22,502 bases of DNA from IMG/VR virus record IMGVR_UViG_3300035145_003007, positions 1 to 22,502 of that record; one strand, written 5' to 3'. This DNA comes from a virus. Below are positions 8,801 to 16,912 of this stretch, piece after piece. The first letter of the stretch is position 1; the number at the start of each line of letters is the position of its first letter. Under the pieces are notes generated by a model that was not told where the DNA came from, searched no databases, and saw only the letters and a program-made list of their open reading frames with translations. The translations under genes and the position numbers were made by a program.

Positions 8801-10673
8801 TTTCCCATATTCAAGTGTAGGTCCCTTTAATATCGATCCTGGAGCAGCACCTAATAACATTATAGTGGGTACTTCAGCATTCCCTCACCCTATTTTAACT
8901 ATTGATGCTACTGGATCCTTAGTAGAAATAGGTGCTACTGCTTCATTAGCGAATGATCCAACTTTAATTAGTGCTAGTTTTTCGGCAACTGCTAGTGAAG
9001 CGGGTGTATATGTTATAAGTGGTTTTATTATAGATAGTAATTTTACCTCTGGTTTCCCCCGATTAAGAATATATTCTGGAAGTACTTTAATTACTTCTTC
9101 TTTTGGAAGCACAGTTGACTTACGAGATAGTAGCCATTCAGATAGATTATCAACTACATCCCGTAGAATAAATCTAACTAGTGATTTACCTGGAGAAAAT
9201 AGTGTGGAATTAGGATACTTACCTGAGGGAGGGCAATTTAAAGTAGAATTAGATGTTGTAGAATCTAATGGCACTACTTTAAAACCTACCCCCTCAAACG
9301 AATCTGCAAGTTATAGTGGTTTAGGTGTTTTTTATCTTACCTCAAGTAACCAACTACGAGATAATATTTCAGCTACACCAAACTTTTTAAATACTTTTAA
9401 CTCTATTCAAATACACAACCCAGATGGAGTTTTCCCCTATACTACAACTACTTCTATTACTGAAAGTTTATTAGGTGCCTCAGGATTTTCTGTAGATGGA
9501 GAATATATAACTGGCCAACTTACAGATAATACTGAATTATTTTTTACATCTTCATTACCTATAACCCAATCTAACCTTTATGAAGCTGTTCCATTTATGG
9601 TTGAAAGAATATATAATTTAGATGCTAATTCACGATATATAATTTCTCAATCTTTAAATTTCAACAGCACAAATGGTAATAAAATAATATGGAGAATAGC
9701 CAGAACTGAAGACGAAGCAACTCCCAATAATTTAACTGAAGCTGTTGATCTTGATTTTATATCTAGTGCTAATAATATATTTTCAACCGAAAACCAGTGG
9801 GTAACAGCTTCAGCCACTATAGATACTACTACAGGTGGAGAATATACAGCACAATTTTTAATATATAATGTAGCAGCTGCACCAACTACTAATGCTACTC
9901 AAGGAGATTTCCTAAAACTAGCCAGTGCCTCTCTACTACAATATTCAGGATCAAACACTATTACTCGTGTAGGTGGTAATAACTTTAGTAATACTAACTT
10001 ACAAAGTATTAAATTAAATAACTCAGGGACCGATACCCTACCTATTAAAGTAGGCGATTCAAACCCACAAACTTACGATGATTTTACATTCGTAGACGCT
10101 AATAATATTACTTTATCTACCCCTATTTTCCTAATAGATAATGGTGAAATAACAGGATCTGAAGGTAATGTTTTTGCTTACTATAAATACACTTCTTCAT
10201 TAAATATAGCTAGTGGATTTGATTTAGATATGGATGGGGGTGTTATATCTAATTTAGGAGATTATCCTAATACTTTTAATATATTAAATGCTTCAAATAA
10301 TACTATGTCTATTAACGATGAAGTATTATTACTAAGTGATACAACAGCTAATGTAGAATATGTAACAGGTGGTAGTATTAGTGATTTTAATTTACAATTT
10401 AAAAACAGTCATTTAATATTTGAACATGAATATCAATGTACTGTATCGGAAGATGAATATAATTTTAGTTTAAACCCAACACTAAGATTAAATAAAGATA
10501 TAGAAGAAGGAGAATTAGCAAACTTTGCAACAGGTTCAAACTTTAAACCATATGTTACAACAGTTGGCTTATATAATGAAGAAGGAGAATTATTAGTAGT
10601 AGGTAAATTAGGACAACCTATGAAAATGAGCAACGAAACAGACACAACATTTATTGTAAGATTTGATACATGA
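5847..10673 (+). CDS. Large tail fibre/adhesin-like structural protein with LamG-like domain
   Basis: 1608 residues, the largest gene here. The N-terminus (MFVYKKLKASD...PFEAHKQY) and landmark QKGSLN (about 109-113) are followed by a LamG/concanavalin-like domain at about 205-395: INFGSGQDFTISFYY, LYHIACVKTGSNLRIYVNG, ANLYIGNRGG and LSQLMIFNKGLN are its typical strands. GNIFYENGLITITSP (401-415) follows. Residues ~420-1500 are Ser/Thr/Asn-rich beta sequence, probably several jelly-roll or Ig-like units, with a Ca-loop-like DIDGNGTI at 900-907. The last ~85 residues repeat the C-terminal module of the preceding 346-aa protein (YVTTVGLYNEEGELLVVGKL). LamG folds often bind glycans, so host-surface recognition is a reasonable inference. 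It overlaps both neighbours by 1 and 4 bases. Confidence 0.85.
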   Translation: MFVYKKLKASDASRTPFEAHKQYVITADNTSSLGIDFFSARFSSSSKDAFSLNDPNETKKYFQLDKIYYNKDFGNTLGGLEYEDQDTRLYKELNVISIPQGLFGSSIQKGSLNLFETYTDDSKGNVYNSSLTLSNYPTDKERVLYIAPVKGFKLSDLNRDYNTGYSLVNAPTTLDKVVYDDSLYLNSIEYISSSITHLPDLNCTGINLESGYVKSPHSNNINFGSGQDFTISFYYKTPTLSGTKYLIAKSYSKTAINSPERGNTRTTGSLQATEIDAGPSYPFEIYLTDNQINFARADQDIISLATSSAVLDNNTLYHIACVKTGSNLRIYVNGNLTGSDSDSTNITKNKANLYIGNRGGTRSEYTSAGGTLSQLMIFNKGLNNTQISNVSSSITGLPYIGNIFYENGLITITSPKYTNNLGNINESVNSQITISPTYGSENDFDIKLLESEGATVFKSTFTAFNSQSIETNIYSATNYDIIDFSNTGVGGKLVSSSNQEGDSTVGEYSLFTAQAPFERDEYFTATAFSSKLLFIGGAYGVPTLYNLYPGYVIPSGSTGGFNPTPVSSSTISITSNSSKWLISASELTTTQNFTIKASASQFVIDESFPTSDSSISDTVFSYDQNTADSGALYINDYVIDGLVLTGSLEDIPNYAGFIRNLSGLAGTEANGDTRIRIPATSDSATDDRSNIQFREGGLLVAGDKNDIKIITVPSDNDISITLTMSPKFTNSEPFARNVTYKIRSGSTAIASKTVSIPGETSVPLATTPLTVTRFITASDEYDMTIDMGGRFSLEMTEATLQITSQTPGQGKRNKVALINNSLILDDRDNDRTKCYTVQIDEIHTSASNQATGPNFDSITEGSLKVTLERVFQGQATTITSSIYGPETVSGSFFKFINLDDIDGNGTINTHVSYLRTKIELIDTSSLNVNLENPLQTFSNGEGFYIKNFKVKEISGSSSATVSVNVSSFDDFTTDEEIPNRNTAGPFPYSSVGPFNIDPGAAPNNIIVGTSAFPHPILTIDATGSLVEIGATASLANDPTLISASFSATASEAGVYVISGFIIDSNFTSGFPRLRIYSGSTLITSSFGSTVDLRDSSHSDRLSTTSRRINLTSDLPGENSVELGYLPEGGQFKVELDVVESNGTTLKPTPSNESASYSGLGVFYLTSSNQLRDNISATPNFLNTFNSIQIHNPDGVFPYTTTTSITESLLGASGFSVDGEYITGQLTDNTELFFTSSLPITQSNLYEAVPFMVERIYNLDANSRYIISQSLNFNSTNGNKIIWRIARTEDEATPNNLTEAVDLDFISSANNIFSTENQWVTASATIDTTTGGEYTAQFLIYNVAAAPTTNATQGDFLKLASASLLQYSGSNTITRVGGNNFSNTNLQSIKLNNSGTDTLPIKVGDSNPQTYDDFTFVDANNITLSTPIFLIDNGEITGSEGNVFAYYKYTSSLNIASGFDLDMDGGVISNLGDYPNTFNILNASNNTMSINDEVLLLSDTTANVEYVTGGSISDFNLQFKNSHLIFEHEYQCTVSEDEYNFSLNPTLRLNKDIEEGELANFATGSNFKPYVTTVGLYNEEGELLVVGKLGQPMKMSNETDTTFIVRFDT

Positions 10674-11095
10674 TAATACCAAATAGTTATGAAGAATTTC
10701 CAGAAAACACATATGGTTATGTTTACCAAACAACCCATTTACCTACTGGAAAAAAGTATATTGGCAAAAAATCGTTAATATATAATCAAAAGAAAAAAAT
10801 AGGTAAACGTGAAGCTGCTCTTTGGGAAGGTAAGGGAAGACCACCAGTTTATAAGCAAGTTCAAAAAGAAAGCGATTGGAAAACCTATTATGGTTCTCAC
10901 GAATTTATTAAAACTTCTATTAAAGAAGGCAAACAAGATGAATTCAAACGTGAAATTCTTCAACTTGCATTCTCTAAAAAGGAGTTAACTTATCTTGAAA
11001 ATAAGTGGCTTTTTAGCAAAGAAGTGCTAGAAAAAGAAGAATATTTAAATGACAACATCGAAGGAAGATACTTTAAGCGGGATTTTGATATTTGA
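10670..11095 (+). CDS. GIY-YIG-like endonuclease domain protein
   Basis: 141 residues. YGYVYQTTHLPTGKKYIGKK (residues 15-34) has the layout of a GIY-YIG nuclease core: two beta strands with Tyr17/Tyr19 and Tyr30-Ile31-Gly32. A basic helix (KKKIGKREAALWEGK), YYGS (73-76) and Glu110 in a helix follow; Glu110 could be the metal-binding acid. Short phage proteins with this arrangement are often annotated as putative endonucleases. The first strand is divergent (YVY rather than GIY), so activity is not certain. The gene shares ATGA with the upstream stop and TTGA with the primase start, so it is embedded in the operon rather than sitting as a free-standing homing gene. A role in DNA processing is inferred. 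Confidence 0.65.
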   Translation: MIIPNSYEEFPENTYGYVYQTTHLPTGKKYIGKKSLIYNQKKKIGKREAALWEGKGRPPVYKQVQKESDWKTYYGSHEFIKTSIKEGKQDEFKREILQLAFSKKELTYLENKWLFSKEVLEKEEYLNDNIEGRYFKRDFDI

Positions 11096-12039
11096 ATTTT
11101 ATTCCGTATATTGTGGGTATGAAAGAAGACCGACTAATTTTCTTACTCGAAGGTCTATTAGGAAAAAGCAAAAACGCACGCGGAGGTGACGAAGCTGTAT
11201 TTAGCTGCCCTAATTGTAATCACCACAAAAAGAAACTAACCCTTAACAAATATACCCAAAAATACCAATGTTGGGTGTGTGGTTTTAAAGGAGCCAGAGC
11301 CATACAGCTTCTCAAATTTATTAAGGCTCCTTACACAGCTTTCCAAGAACTTAAAGAAATTGACAATCAATACAATTTTAAAACAGTTCAAGTAGAAAAA
11401 ACTAAGGACCAACTTCAATTACCCGAGGGGTTTACTACACTAATAGATGGTAAAGGTTTAACCCGAAATAAAGCGTGGCATTATTTGCAATCTCGTGGAG
11501 TTACCGCACAAGATATAGTAAAATACAATATTGGTTATATTGAAGAAGGTAAGTTAGCTAATTTTATTATTATACCAAGTTACGATAGACATGGATCTCT
11601 TAATTACTGGGTAGGTCGTTCTTTTGACCCACAAGCTTACCATAAACATAAACTTCCCCCGATATCTAAGGATATTATTGGATTTGATATGCTTTGTAAT
11701 TTTAACATTCCTGTTATAATTTGTGAGGGAGCCTTTGATGCTATTGCTATAAAACGTAATGCTGTACCTTTATTTGGTAAACGAATTAGTAAATCCCTTT
11801 ACAAAGAACTCGTAAGAGGTCGCGTAAAGCAAATATATCTTGCGCTTGATCAGGATGCTATAAATGATTCTCTTAAATATGCTAAGGAACTTATGGCATA
11901 TGGTAAAGAAATATTCTTATTAGAACTAGGAGGTAAAGATCCTAGTGATTTAGGGTTTGAGGCAATGACCCGTGTGCTTCAAAACGCAAAACCATTAACT
12001 TTTCAAGGATTAGTAGAAAAGAAAATCCTGTATCAGTAA
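11092..12039 (+). CDS. DNA primase, zinc ribbon plus TOPRIM (T4 gp61/DnaG-like)
   Basis: 315 residues, shorter than bacterial DnaG and close to T4 gp61. Cys39-x2-Cys42 and Cys60-x2-Cys63 (CPNC...CWVC) form the N-terminal zinc ribbon used for template recognition. The TOPRIM domain shows VIICEGAFDAIAI with Glu212 and YLALDQDA with Asp253 and Asp255, the conserved metal-binding acids. It would make RNA primers for phage lagging-strand synthesis; no helicase gene is in view. The listed start is TTG at 11092, which overlaps the upstream stop (TTGA). An ATG at 11119 (residue 10) is the alternative and keeps every motif. Function is well supported; the start is not settled. Confidence 0.88.
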   Translation: MNFIPYIVGMKEDRLIFLLEGLLGKSKNARGGDEAVFSCPNCNHHKKKLTLNKYTQKYQCWVCGFKGARAIQLLKFIKAPYTAFQELKEIDNQYNFKTVQVEKTKDQLQLPEGFTTLIDGKGLTRNKAWHYLQSRGVTAQDIVKYNIGYIEEGKLANFIIIPSYDRHGSLNYWVGRSFDPQAYHKHKLPPISKDIIGFDMLCNFNIPVIICEGAFDAIAIKRNAVPLFGKRISKSLYKELVRGRVKQIYLALDQDAINDSLKYAKELMAYGKEIFLLELGGKDPSDLGFEAMTRVLQNAKPLTFQGLVEKKILYQ

Positions 12040-12050
12040 TTAATATGTAT

Positions 12051-12068
12051 TACAAACTGCAGTTTATA
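12051..12068. repeat. Palindrome just upstream of the mosaic ligase gene
   Basis: AAACTGCAGTTT (12054-12065) is a perfect 12-base palindrome, extending to 12051-12068 with one mismatched pair. It abuts the ATG at 12068 in a 28-base intergenic gap. It could be an operator or a small start-site hairpin, or chance in AT-rich DNA. Confidence 0.3.
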
Positions 12069-15000
12069 TGAAAATAGCCCTTTTACCTGGTGGGTTTAAG
12101 CCTCCCCACCTTGGACATTATAACATGGCAAAATACCTAGCGGATTTTGCAGATAAAGTTATAGTAAGAATAGGGCAAAAAGAAAGAGAAGGTATAGGAC
12201 CTGAATTGGCTTTAGAAGTATGGAATTTTTATAAAGAGTTTGATCCTGACTCACGTGCTAAAAAATTAATTATAAGTGTAGCACAATCGCCTTCTCCTGT
12301 GAAAGACGTATATGATTTTGTAGAAACAATAGCTCCCGAAGGATCTACGGTTATTTTAGGTATGGGTGAAAAAGATGCTAAAGATGGGCGTTATAATAAC
12401 ATCCCTAAATTCGCAGAACCACGTAATATTAAAGCAGAAATCGAACTAGTCCCACCCCAAGCTGGTGGGATTTCAGGTACTCGTATGAGGGAAATTATTA
12501 AATCTAACAATAAAGAAGAGTTTTTTAAATATATTCCTGACTTTTTACCTGAAGAAATTAAAGAAGAACTTTGGACCAAATTAGTAGATAGTACTATGCC
12601 TACTGAAGTAGATGAAATGATGATGGGTACTATGAATAGAGAGGAAATGGCTAAGCATAACGCCAATATGAAAAAATTACGTAAATTCTTCTCTAAACAG
12701 GGTGATCAAATGTATCAAATTCCCGATAAATTAACTAAGGGATTACGCAGAAAATTATATGAGGGCAGTAAATATGATGAAGGTACTGTAAAGATACAAC
12801 GTCTTATATTTACTGAATTTAAAGACCAATTAGGTAAATCTTTTAAAAATAAAGAATGGTCTGAATATTGGTTAGAGGGACCAGAGTATGTAGTATTTTT
12901 TGATATAGGTGTAGAATTTGTACCTAAAAAAATGTTAATCCCCTACTCTATAGCAGGTGATGCTGGCGAGGATGATATACAAATCAAAATTATTTATAAT
13001 CCAGAATCATTCCCTGAATCATTTAACGATCTTAACGCAGAAATCAAAGAAACGGTAAGACACGAATTAGAACATCTAGCTCAATATAACTTTCCTAATA
13101 AAGAATCATTTGAAAAATATAAAGGTAAAATACCATTCTACAAGTATCTTACTTTAAACCATGAAACTCCAGCATTTGTTAGAGGTTTAAATAAAAGAGC
13201 TAAATTTAAAAAAATTAGTTTAAGTGATGCTTTTGAAGAGTTTTTTGATGATTTTGTAGATCAATTTAAAAGCGAAGACGAAATTAATACTGTAAGACAA
13301 ACTTGGACTAATTATGCTCAGGAAAATTTACCAGGGGTTAAATTAAATGAAAAATTAACTATAGGAAATAAAGTAGTAAAAACTATTCATACAAATGGTT
13401 CAGACAATCCTGAAGATCATGAAATTGAATTTGAAGATGGTACTAGAGAACCCTATTTAAATCACTTAAAAGAAGGTGATACCTATGAAAAAATGGCTGC
13501 TAAAGGTAAAAAAGCAGGTAATTTAAAACAGGGCACCGTTAGAAAACGTTTAAATATTCCTAAAGGCGAAAAAATACCTTTATCATTAATTAATAAAGAA
13601 TTATCACGTCTTAAAAAAATGGAAAAGCGAAGTGCTAAAAACCAAAAATATTATAAAGCACTTACATTAGCTAAAACATTAAAGACTACAACTAATGTTA
13701 ATGAAAATATAGATCTTAAAGACTTTACATACTTTGAAACAAATCAAGGATCTAAATATGTTAGAAAAAATTCTACAAGCCAACTAAGAAGAATTAAATC
13801 TCACCACGCTAATACAGGGGGAGAAGATGCTGGTTTACATGGTTGGAGCCAACAATCTATGTTTGTAGATCCTAAATTTGATAAAGAAGCAAACGCTGTA
13901 CAATTTTTAATAGGAAAAGGATTTAAACAAATAGCTTTATCTAAAACCCAAGATAGTAAAATGGTTTTACTTATTCCTAAAGATAATAAGTGGGTTCCTG
14001 CTACTTGGGGGGATGCATATCCTAATTTTGTCAAAAATAAACCCGAATATCAAACAAAGCCTTTAGCGTGGGAATATAGTAAAGAACCCACTATGGGACA
14101 CCATGTGGTAGATTTTGATATAAATTCAAATAAAACTATTAAAGGGTGGCATTTTGGTAGTCCTGTATCTAAAATAGGCCCTTTAAGTGATGAAGATGCT
14201 AAGTTATTTAAACTTAAAGAAAACTTCCCACCATATAAAGCAAATCAAGTCCAACAAACTAGATATAAAGCAAGCGATACATTTACAAACGATCGTAAAA
14301 AAGCTAAAAAATTAGGCTACCTACAGGAAAAAGACCCTAAAACAGGCACAGGTAAAAAACCAAAAGGATCAGGACGCCGCTTATATACTGACGAAAATCC
14401 GAAAGACACCGTTAGTATTAAATTTAGCACTAGACAAGATATAGTTGATACTTTATCTAAAAAGTCATTTAAATCTAAATCCCACGCACGTCAGTCACAA
14501 ATTATTAATTTAATTCACCAACGTGTTAGAGCAGCACATGGTAGAGCTAAAGATCCCGCTGTTAAAAAACGCTTAAAATCAGCTTTAAACTATATTACTA
14601 AGCGTAAAGAAGCATCAAAAAGAAAAACACAAAGAATGAGAAAAGAAGGATTATTCTCACAAGAATGGTGGTTAGATATAATCACTGAAGAGATATTATA
14701 TGAGGGGGGTGCCGCAGGGCATATGGCACATCCATTTGATTTACCCCAAGTAAAAACAGGTAGAGATTTAATTAAATCATTTGAACAAGCTGCGGATAGT
14801 TTAGAAAAACAACCTGGTAGCGTTAAAATAGATGGCGTAAATGCGTCAATTAGATTAATAAATAACGCAGGTAAACGCCAGTTCGCCATGGACCGTGGCT
14901 CAAAAAAGGCACTTGATTTAAAGGGCGTTACTAAAGCTGATTTAGAAGCTAGATTTGGAGCTGGTCACGGTATGATTAAAGCCGGCGGCGATGTATTGGA

Positions 15001-15769
15001 TATATTTAACGCAGCTTTACCATCAATTGAAGAAGAATTAACCGCACTCGGGTTATGGGATGATCCAAATGTTATGTTTAACATGGAGTATGTTAGTGGT
15101 AAGTCAAATGTACAAGATTATGGTAAAAATTTCTTAGCAATTCACGGTTTACTAAGTGTAGAAACTAAAGAAGTACAAGGAGCTCGCAAAATGCTTACAA
15201 AACGTATTACTTCTGAAAAAGGATTTGCACAAAGTGACATGGATGAGTTACTTAAAAAATTAGAACCATTTGCTAAAAAGAAAGGATTCGAAATTTATGG
15301 ATCTGTTCCCACTACATTTACTAAAAAACCAGATTTTAAGTCTGTTTTAGGAAAATCATATAAAATTGAATTTGCTGAGGGAGCTAAAGTTAAATCATTA
15401 GCTCAATGGTTAAATGATGTTACTAGTATTCCCGCAGAAGACCGCATTCAAATGAACTTAGAAACTGGAGGCACCAAAGACGTTGGGGCATTAAGTAAAC
15501 AAGTGTATTTCGCAATATTTGGCGGTGAAACCGTAGATGATTTATTTGATAACGAACAAGATATTCAAAAAGCTATTCAAGGAGCTATAACATATCTTGC
15601 AACTGAAAAATTAGGTGATGCAATATTAGATGTACTTGATTCACCAATGGGTTCTGTAAATGATCATGAAGGTGTAGTTATACGTGATCCTAAAATTTCA
15701 AACCGCCCATTCAAAATCACAGGTAAATTTATAACCGGTGGTGTATCTTCACAATTCCAAGCAAAATGA
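12068..15769 (+). CDS. Mosaic nucleotidyltransferase / HExxH / ATP-ligase-like protein
   Basis: 1233 residues with several domains. Residues 1-175: cytidylyltransferase-like fold with GGFKPPHLGH (8-17) and ISGTRMR (135-141), the HxGH and ISSTxxR signatures of adenylyl/cytidylyltransferases such as NMN adenylyltransferase. About 240-425: zincin-like domain with HELEH (332-336) and possible third ligand Glu366. About 430-545 and 735-860: basic, Lys/Arg-rich modules of unknown role. About 880-1230: covalent nucleotidyltransferase domain with motif I KIDG (920-923, Lys920 the presumed nucleotidyl acceptor), FNMEYVSG (1004-1011), motif IV EGVVIRD (1201-1207) and motif V FKITGK (1215-1220), as in ATP-dependent DNA/RNA ligases. 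Substrates are unknown. The frame is continuous, so this is one long product unless it is processed. Its stop overlaps the HD gene start. Confidence 0.82.
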   Translation: MKIALLPGGFKPPHLGHYNMAKYLADFADKVIVRIGQKEREGIGPELALEVWNFYKEFDPDSRAKKLIISVAQSPSPVKDVYDFVETIAPEGSTVILGMGEKDAKDGRYNNIPKFAEPRNIKAEIELVPPQAGGISGTRMREIIKSNNKEEFFKYIPDFLPEEIKEELWTKLVDSTMPTEVDEMMMGTMNREEMAKHNANMKKLRKFFSKQGDQMYQIPDKLTKGLRRKLYEGSKYDEGTVKIQRLIFTEFKDQLGKSFKNKEWSEYWLEGPEYVVFFDIGVEFVPKKMLIPYSIAGDAGEDDIQIKIIYNPESFPESFNDLNAEIKETVRHELEHLAQYNFPNKESFEKYKGKIPFYKYLTLNHETPAFVRGLNKRAKFKKISLSDAFEEFFDDFVDQFKSEDEINTVRQTWTNYAQENLPGVKLNEKLTIGNKVVKTIHTNGSDNPEDHEIEFEDGTREPYLNHLKEGDTYEKMAAKGKKAGNLKQGTVRKRLNIPKGEKIPLSLINKELSRLKKMEKRSAKNQKYYKALTLAKTLKTTTNVNENIDLKDFTYFETNQGSKYVRKNSTSQLRRIKSHHANTGGEDAGLHGWSQQSMFVDPKFDKEANAVQFLIGKGFKQIALSKTQDSKMVLLIPKDNKWVPATWGDAYPNFVKNKPEYQTKPLAWEYSKEPTMGHHVVDFDINSNKTIKGWHFGSPVSKIGPLSDEDAKLFKLKENFPPYKANQVQQTRYKASDTFTNDRKKAKKLGYLQEKDPKTGTGKKPKGSGRRLYTDENPKDTVSIKFSTRQDIVDTLSKKSFKSKSHARQSQIINLIHQRVRAAHGRAKDPAVKKRLKSALNYITKRKEASKRKTQRMRKEGLFSQEWWLDIITEEILYEGGAAGHMAHPFDLPQVKTGRDLIKSFEQAADSLEKQPGSVKIDGVNASIRLINNAGKRQFAMDRGSKKALDLKGVTKADLEARFGAGHGMIKAGGDVLDIFNAALPSIEEELTALGLWDDPNVMFNMEYVSGKSNVQDYGKNFLAIHGLLSVETKEVQGARKMLTKRITSEKGFAQSDMDELLKKLEPFAKKKGFEIYGSVPTTFTKKPDFKSVLGKSYKIEFAEGAKVKSLAQWLNDVTSIPAEDRIQMNLETGGTKDVGALSKQVYFAIFGGETVDDLFDNEQDIQKAIQGAITYLATEKLGDAILDVLDSPMGSVNDHEGVVIRDPKISNRPFKITGKFITGGVSSQFQAK

Positions 15770-16587
15770 ATTTCAGAACATTATATGACCAGTCACCCCC
15801 TGAGTTAAAAAACATAGTAATATCTCAGTGGAAAGCTAAACAAAATTCTAAATACCACCCCGAAGGTAATACCCTAAAACACATTATTACTGTTACTAAT
15901 AGGGCATTTAAACATTTCCCTGATAATCCTCATATTCAATTAGCAGCTTATTTTCATGATTTAGGTAAATTAGCCACTGCAGGTGTTAATCCTAAAACAG
16001 GACAACCAACTGCTTATGGGCATGAAAATGAAGGTGTAGGTTTAGTAGATAAGTATAAAAGTTTTATCACTAAAATGGGTGCTGATCCTGGTATAGTTAG
16101 ATATATTGTTAAAAATCATATGAAAATCAAACCTAGAACTTGGGATGTAATGAGGCAAAAGAAAAAAGATCCTATAATGAATGATCCCTCTTTTGATGAT
16201 TTAATGAAATTTGGTAATATAGATAAAGGAGGTTTAAATCTACAAGAAAAAATGAAATTAAAAGATATATTAAACGAAGTTGAAATCAGTCGCAATATTG
16301 AAATTGATATTGTAGGTAATAATATTATGATAAAACAAGGTGATCGTGTAAATGGTAAACTTGTAAGAATTGACATTGCTTATGTAGGAATGTCAGATCG
16401 TATTTATAGAGGGTATTTATTTGTAGATGATGGTGGATCTAGACCACAACAAATAAACCTTGATGGGGGTGAAAGAGGTTTATTTGAATTTTATGATGCT
16501 GTTGGAGCAGGACGTGGGGCTGATGCCAGAGACTTCTTTGCAAAATATGGAGTTAAAATAGGCTTTTCAGAAATGGACGTAAGCTAA
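15766..16587 (+). CDS. HD-domain metal-dependent phosphohydrolase
   Basis: 273 residues. Residues 30-160 carry an HD signature: His31 or His39, His64-Asp65 in AAYFHDLGKLA, His86 (GHENEG), His118 (KNHMK) and Asp153 in FGNIDKGG. This order resembles the HD domain attached to bacterial CCA-adding enzymes, which in E. coli has phosphatase and 2',3'-cyclic phosphodiesterase activity. Residues ~172-273 are a separate beta-rich C-terminal region I do not recognise, starting just after ILNE (168-171). The ATG overlaps the ligase-like gene's stop as ATGA, so the two are probably co-translated. End-trimming of RNA or nucleotides is a plausible role; the substrate cannot be read from the sequence. Confidence 0.8.
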   Translation: MNFRTLYDQSPPELKNIVISQWKAKQNSKYHPEGNTLKHIITVTNRAFKHFPDNPHIQLAAYFHDLGKLATAGVNPKTGQPTAYGHENEGVGLVDKYKSFITKMGADPGIVRYIVKNHMKIKPRTWDVMRQKKKDPIMNDPSFDDLMKFGNIDKGGLNLQEKMKLKDILNEVEISRNIEIDIVGNNIMIKQGDRVNGKLVRIDIAYVGMSDRIYRGYLFVDDGGSRPQQINLDGGERGLFEFYDAVGAGRGADARDFFAKYGVKIGFSEMDVS

Positions 16588-16638
16588 ACTTTTATTATAT
16601 GTATAACAAAACAATAACACTTTAAAACACAATTAATC

Positions 16639-16890
16639 ATGGCCGGATTATATGACTTATTTGTTGACGGAGAATTTAACTTACAAAACTCACGTCACTC
16701 TAGACTAGATTTTGGTGGCGTTGCTAGCCCCTTTAAAGACATGACTGCATTCAACGTCATCGGAGCACCTCAAGAAGTACACGAGTTAATCACTGGTGGA
16801 ATTGGTCTTCCTTACTACGGAACTCAAGTTGGTCCTATTAACGATATTACTGGACAACAAACTGGTGGTTCTTTAGGAGAGCTAGGCTAA
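16639..16890 (+). CDS. Small protein, probably highly expressed, function unknown
   Basis: 83 residues, Gly-rich and without Cys or any motif I recognise (MAGLYDLFVDGEFNLQ... ending GQQTGGSLGELG). Codon choice differs from its neighbours: all Asn codons are AAC, both His codons CAC, and most Asp and Tyr codons GAC and TAC, whereas adjacent genes favour AAT, GAT and TAT. It has its own 51-base upstream gap and is closed by a strong hairpin terminator about 20 bases downstream. Together these suggest an abundant small product such as a capsid decoration, tail or internal head protein. No Shine-Dalgarno precedes the ATG; the upstream sequence is A-rich. The coding call is firm; the role is inference. 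Confidence 0.75.
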   Translation: MAGLYDLFVDGEFNLQNSRHSRLDFGGVASPFKDMTAFNVIGAPQEVHELITGGIGLPYYGTQVGPINDITGQQTGGSLGELG

Positions 16891-16912
16891 TTAGCTTCTT
16901 ATTTTGATCTTT

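Noticed and set aside
8885-9274. 129-codon open frame on the minus strand inside the 1608-aa gene
   Set aside because: Lies fully within a coherent structural gene; no motif or start signal.
8564-10189. TATAAATA octamers inside the 1608-aa gene as late promoters
   Set aside because: Located deep within a coding region of AT-rich DNA with no start nearby; expected by chance.
10433-10738. 101-codon open frame on the minus strand
   Set aside because: Antisense to the conserved C-terminal module of the adhesin-like gene; reads as a shadow frame.
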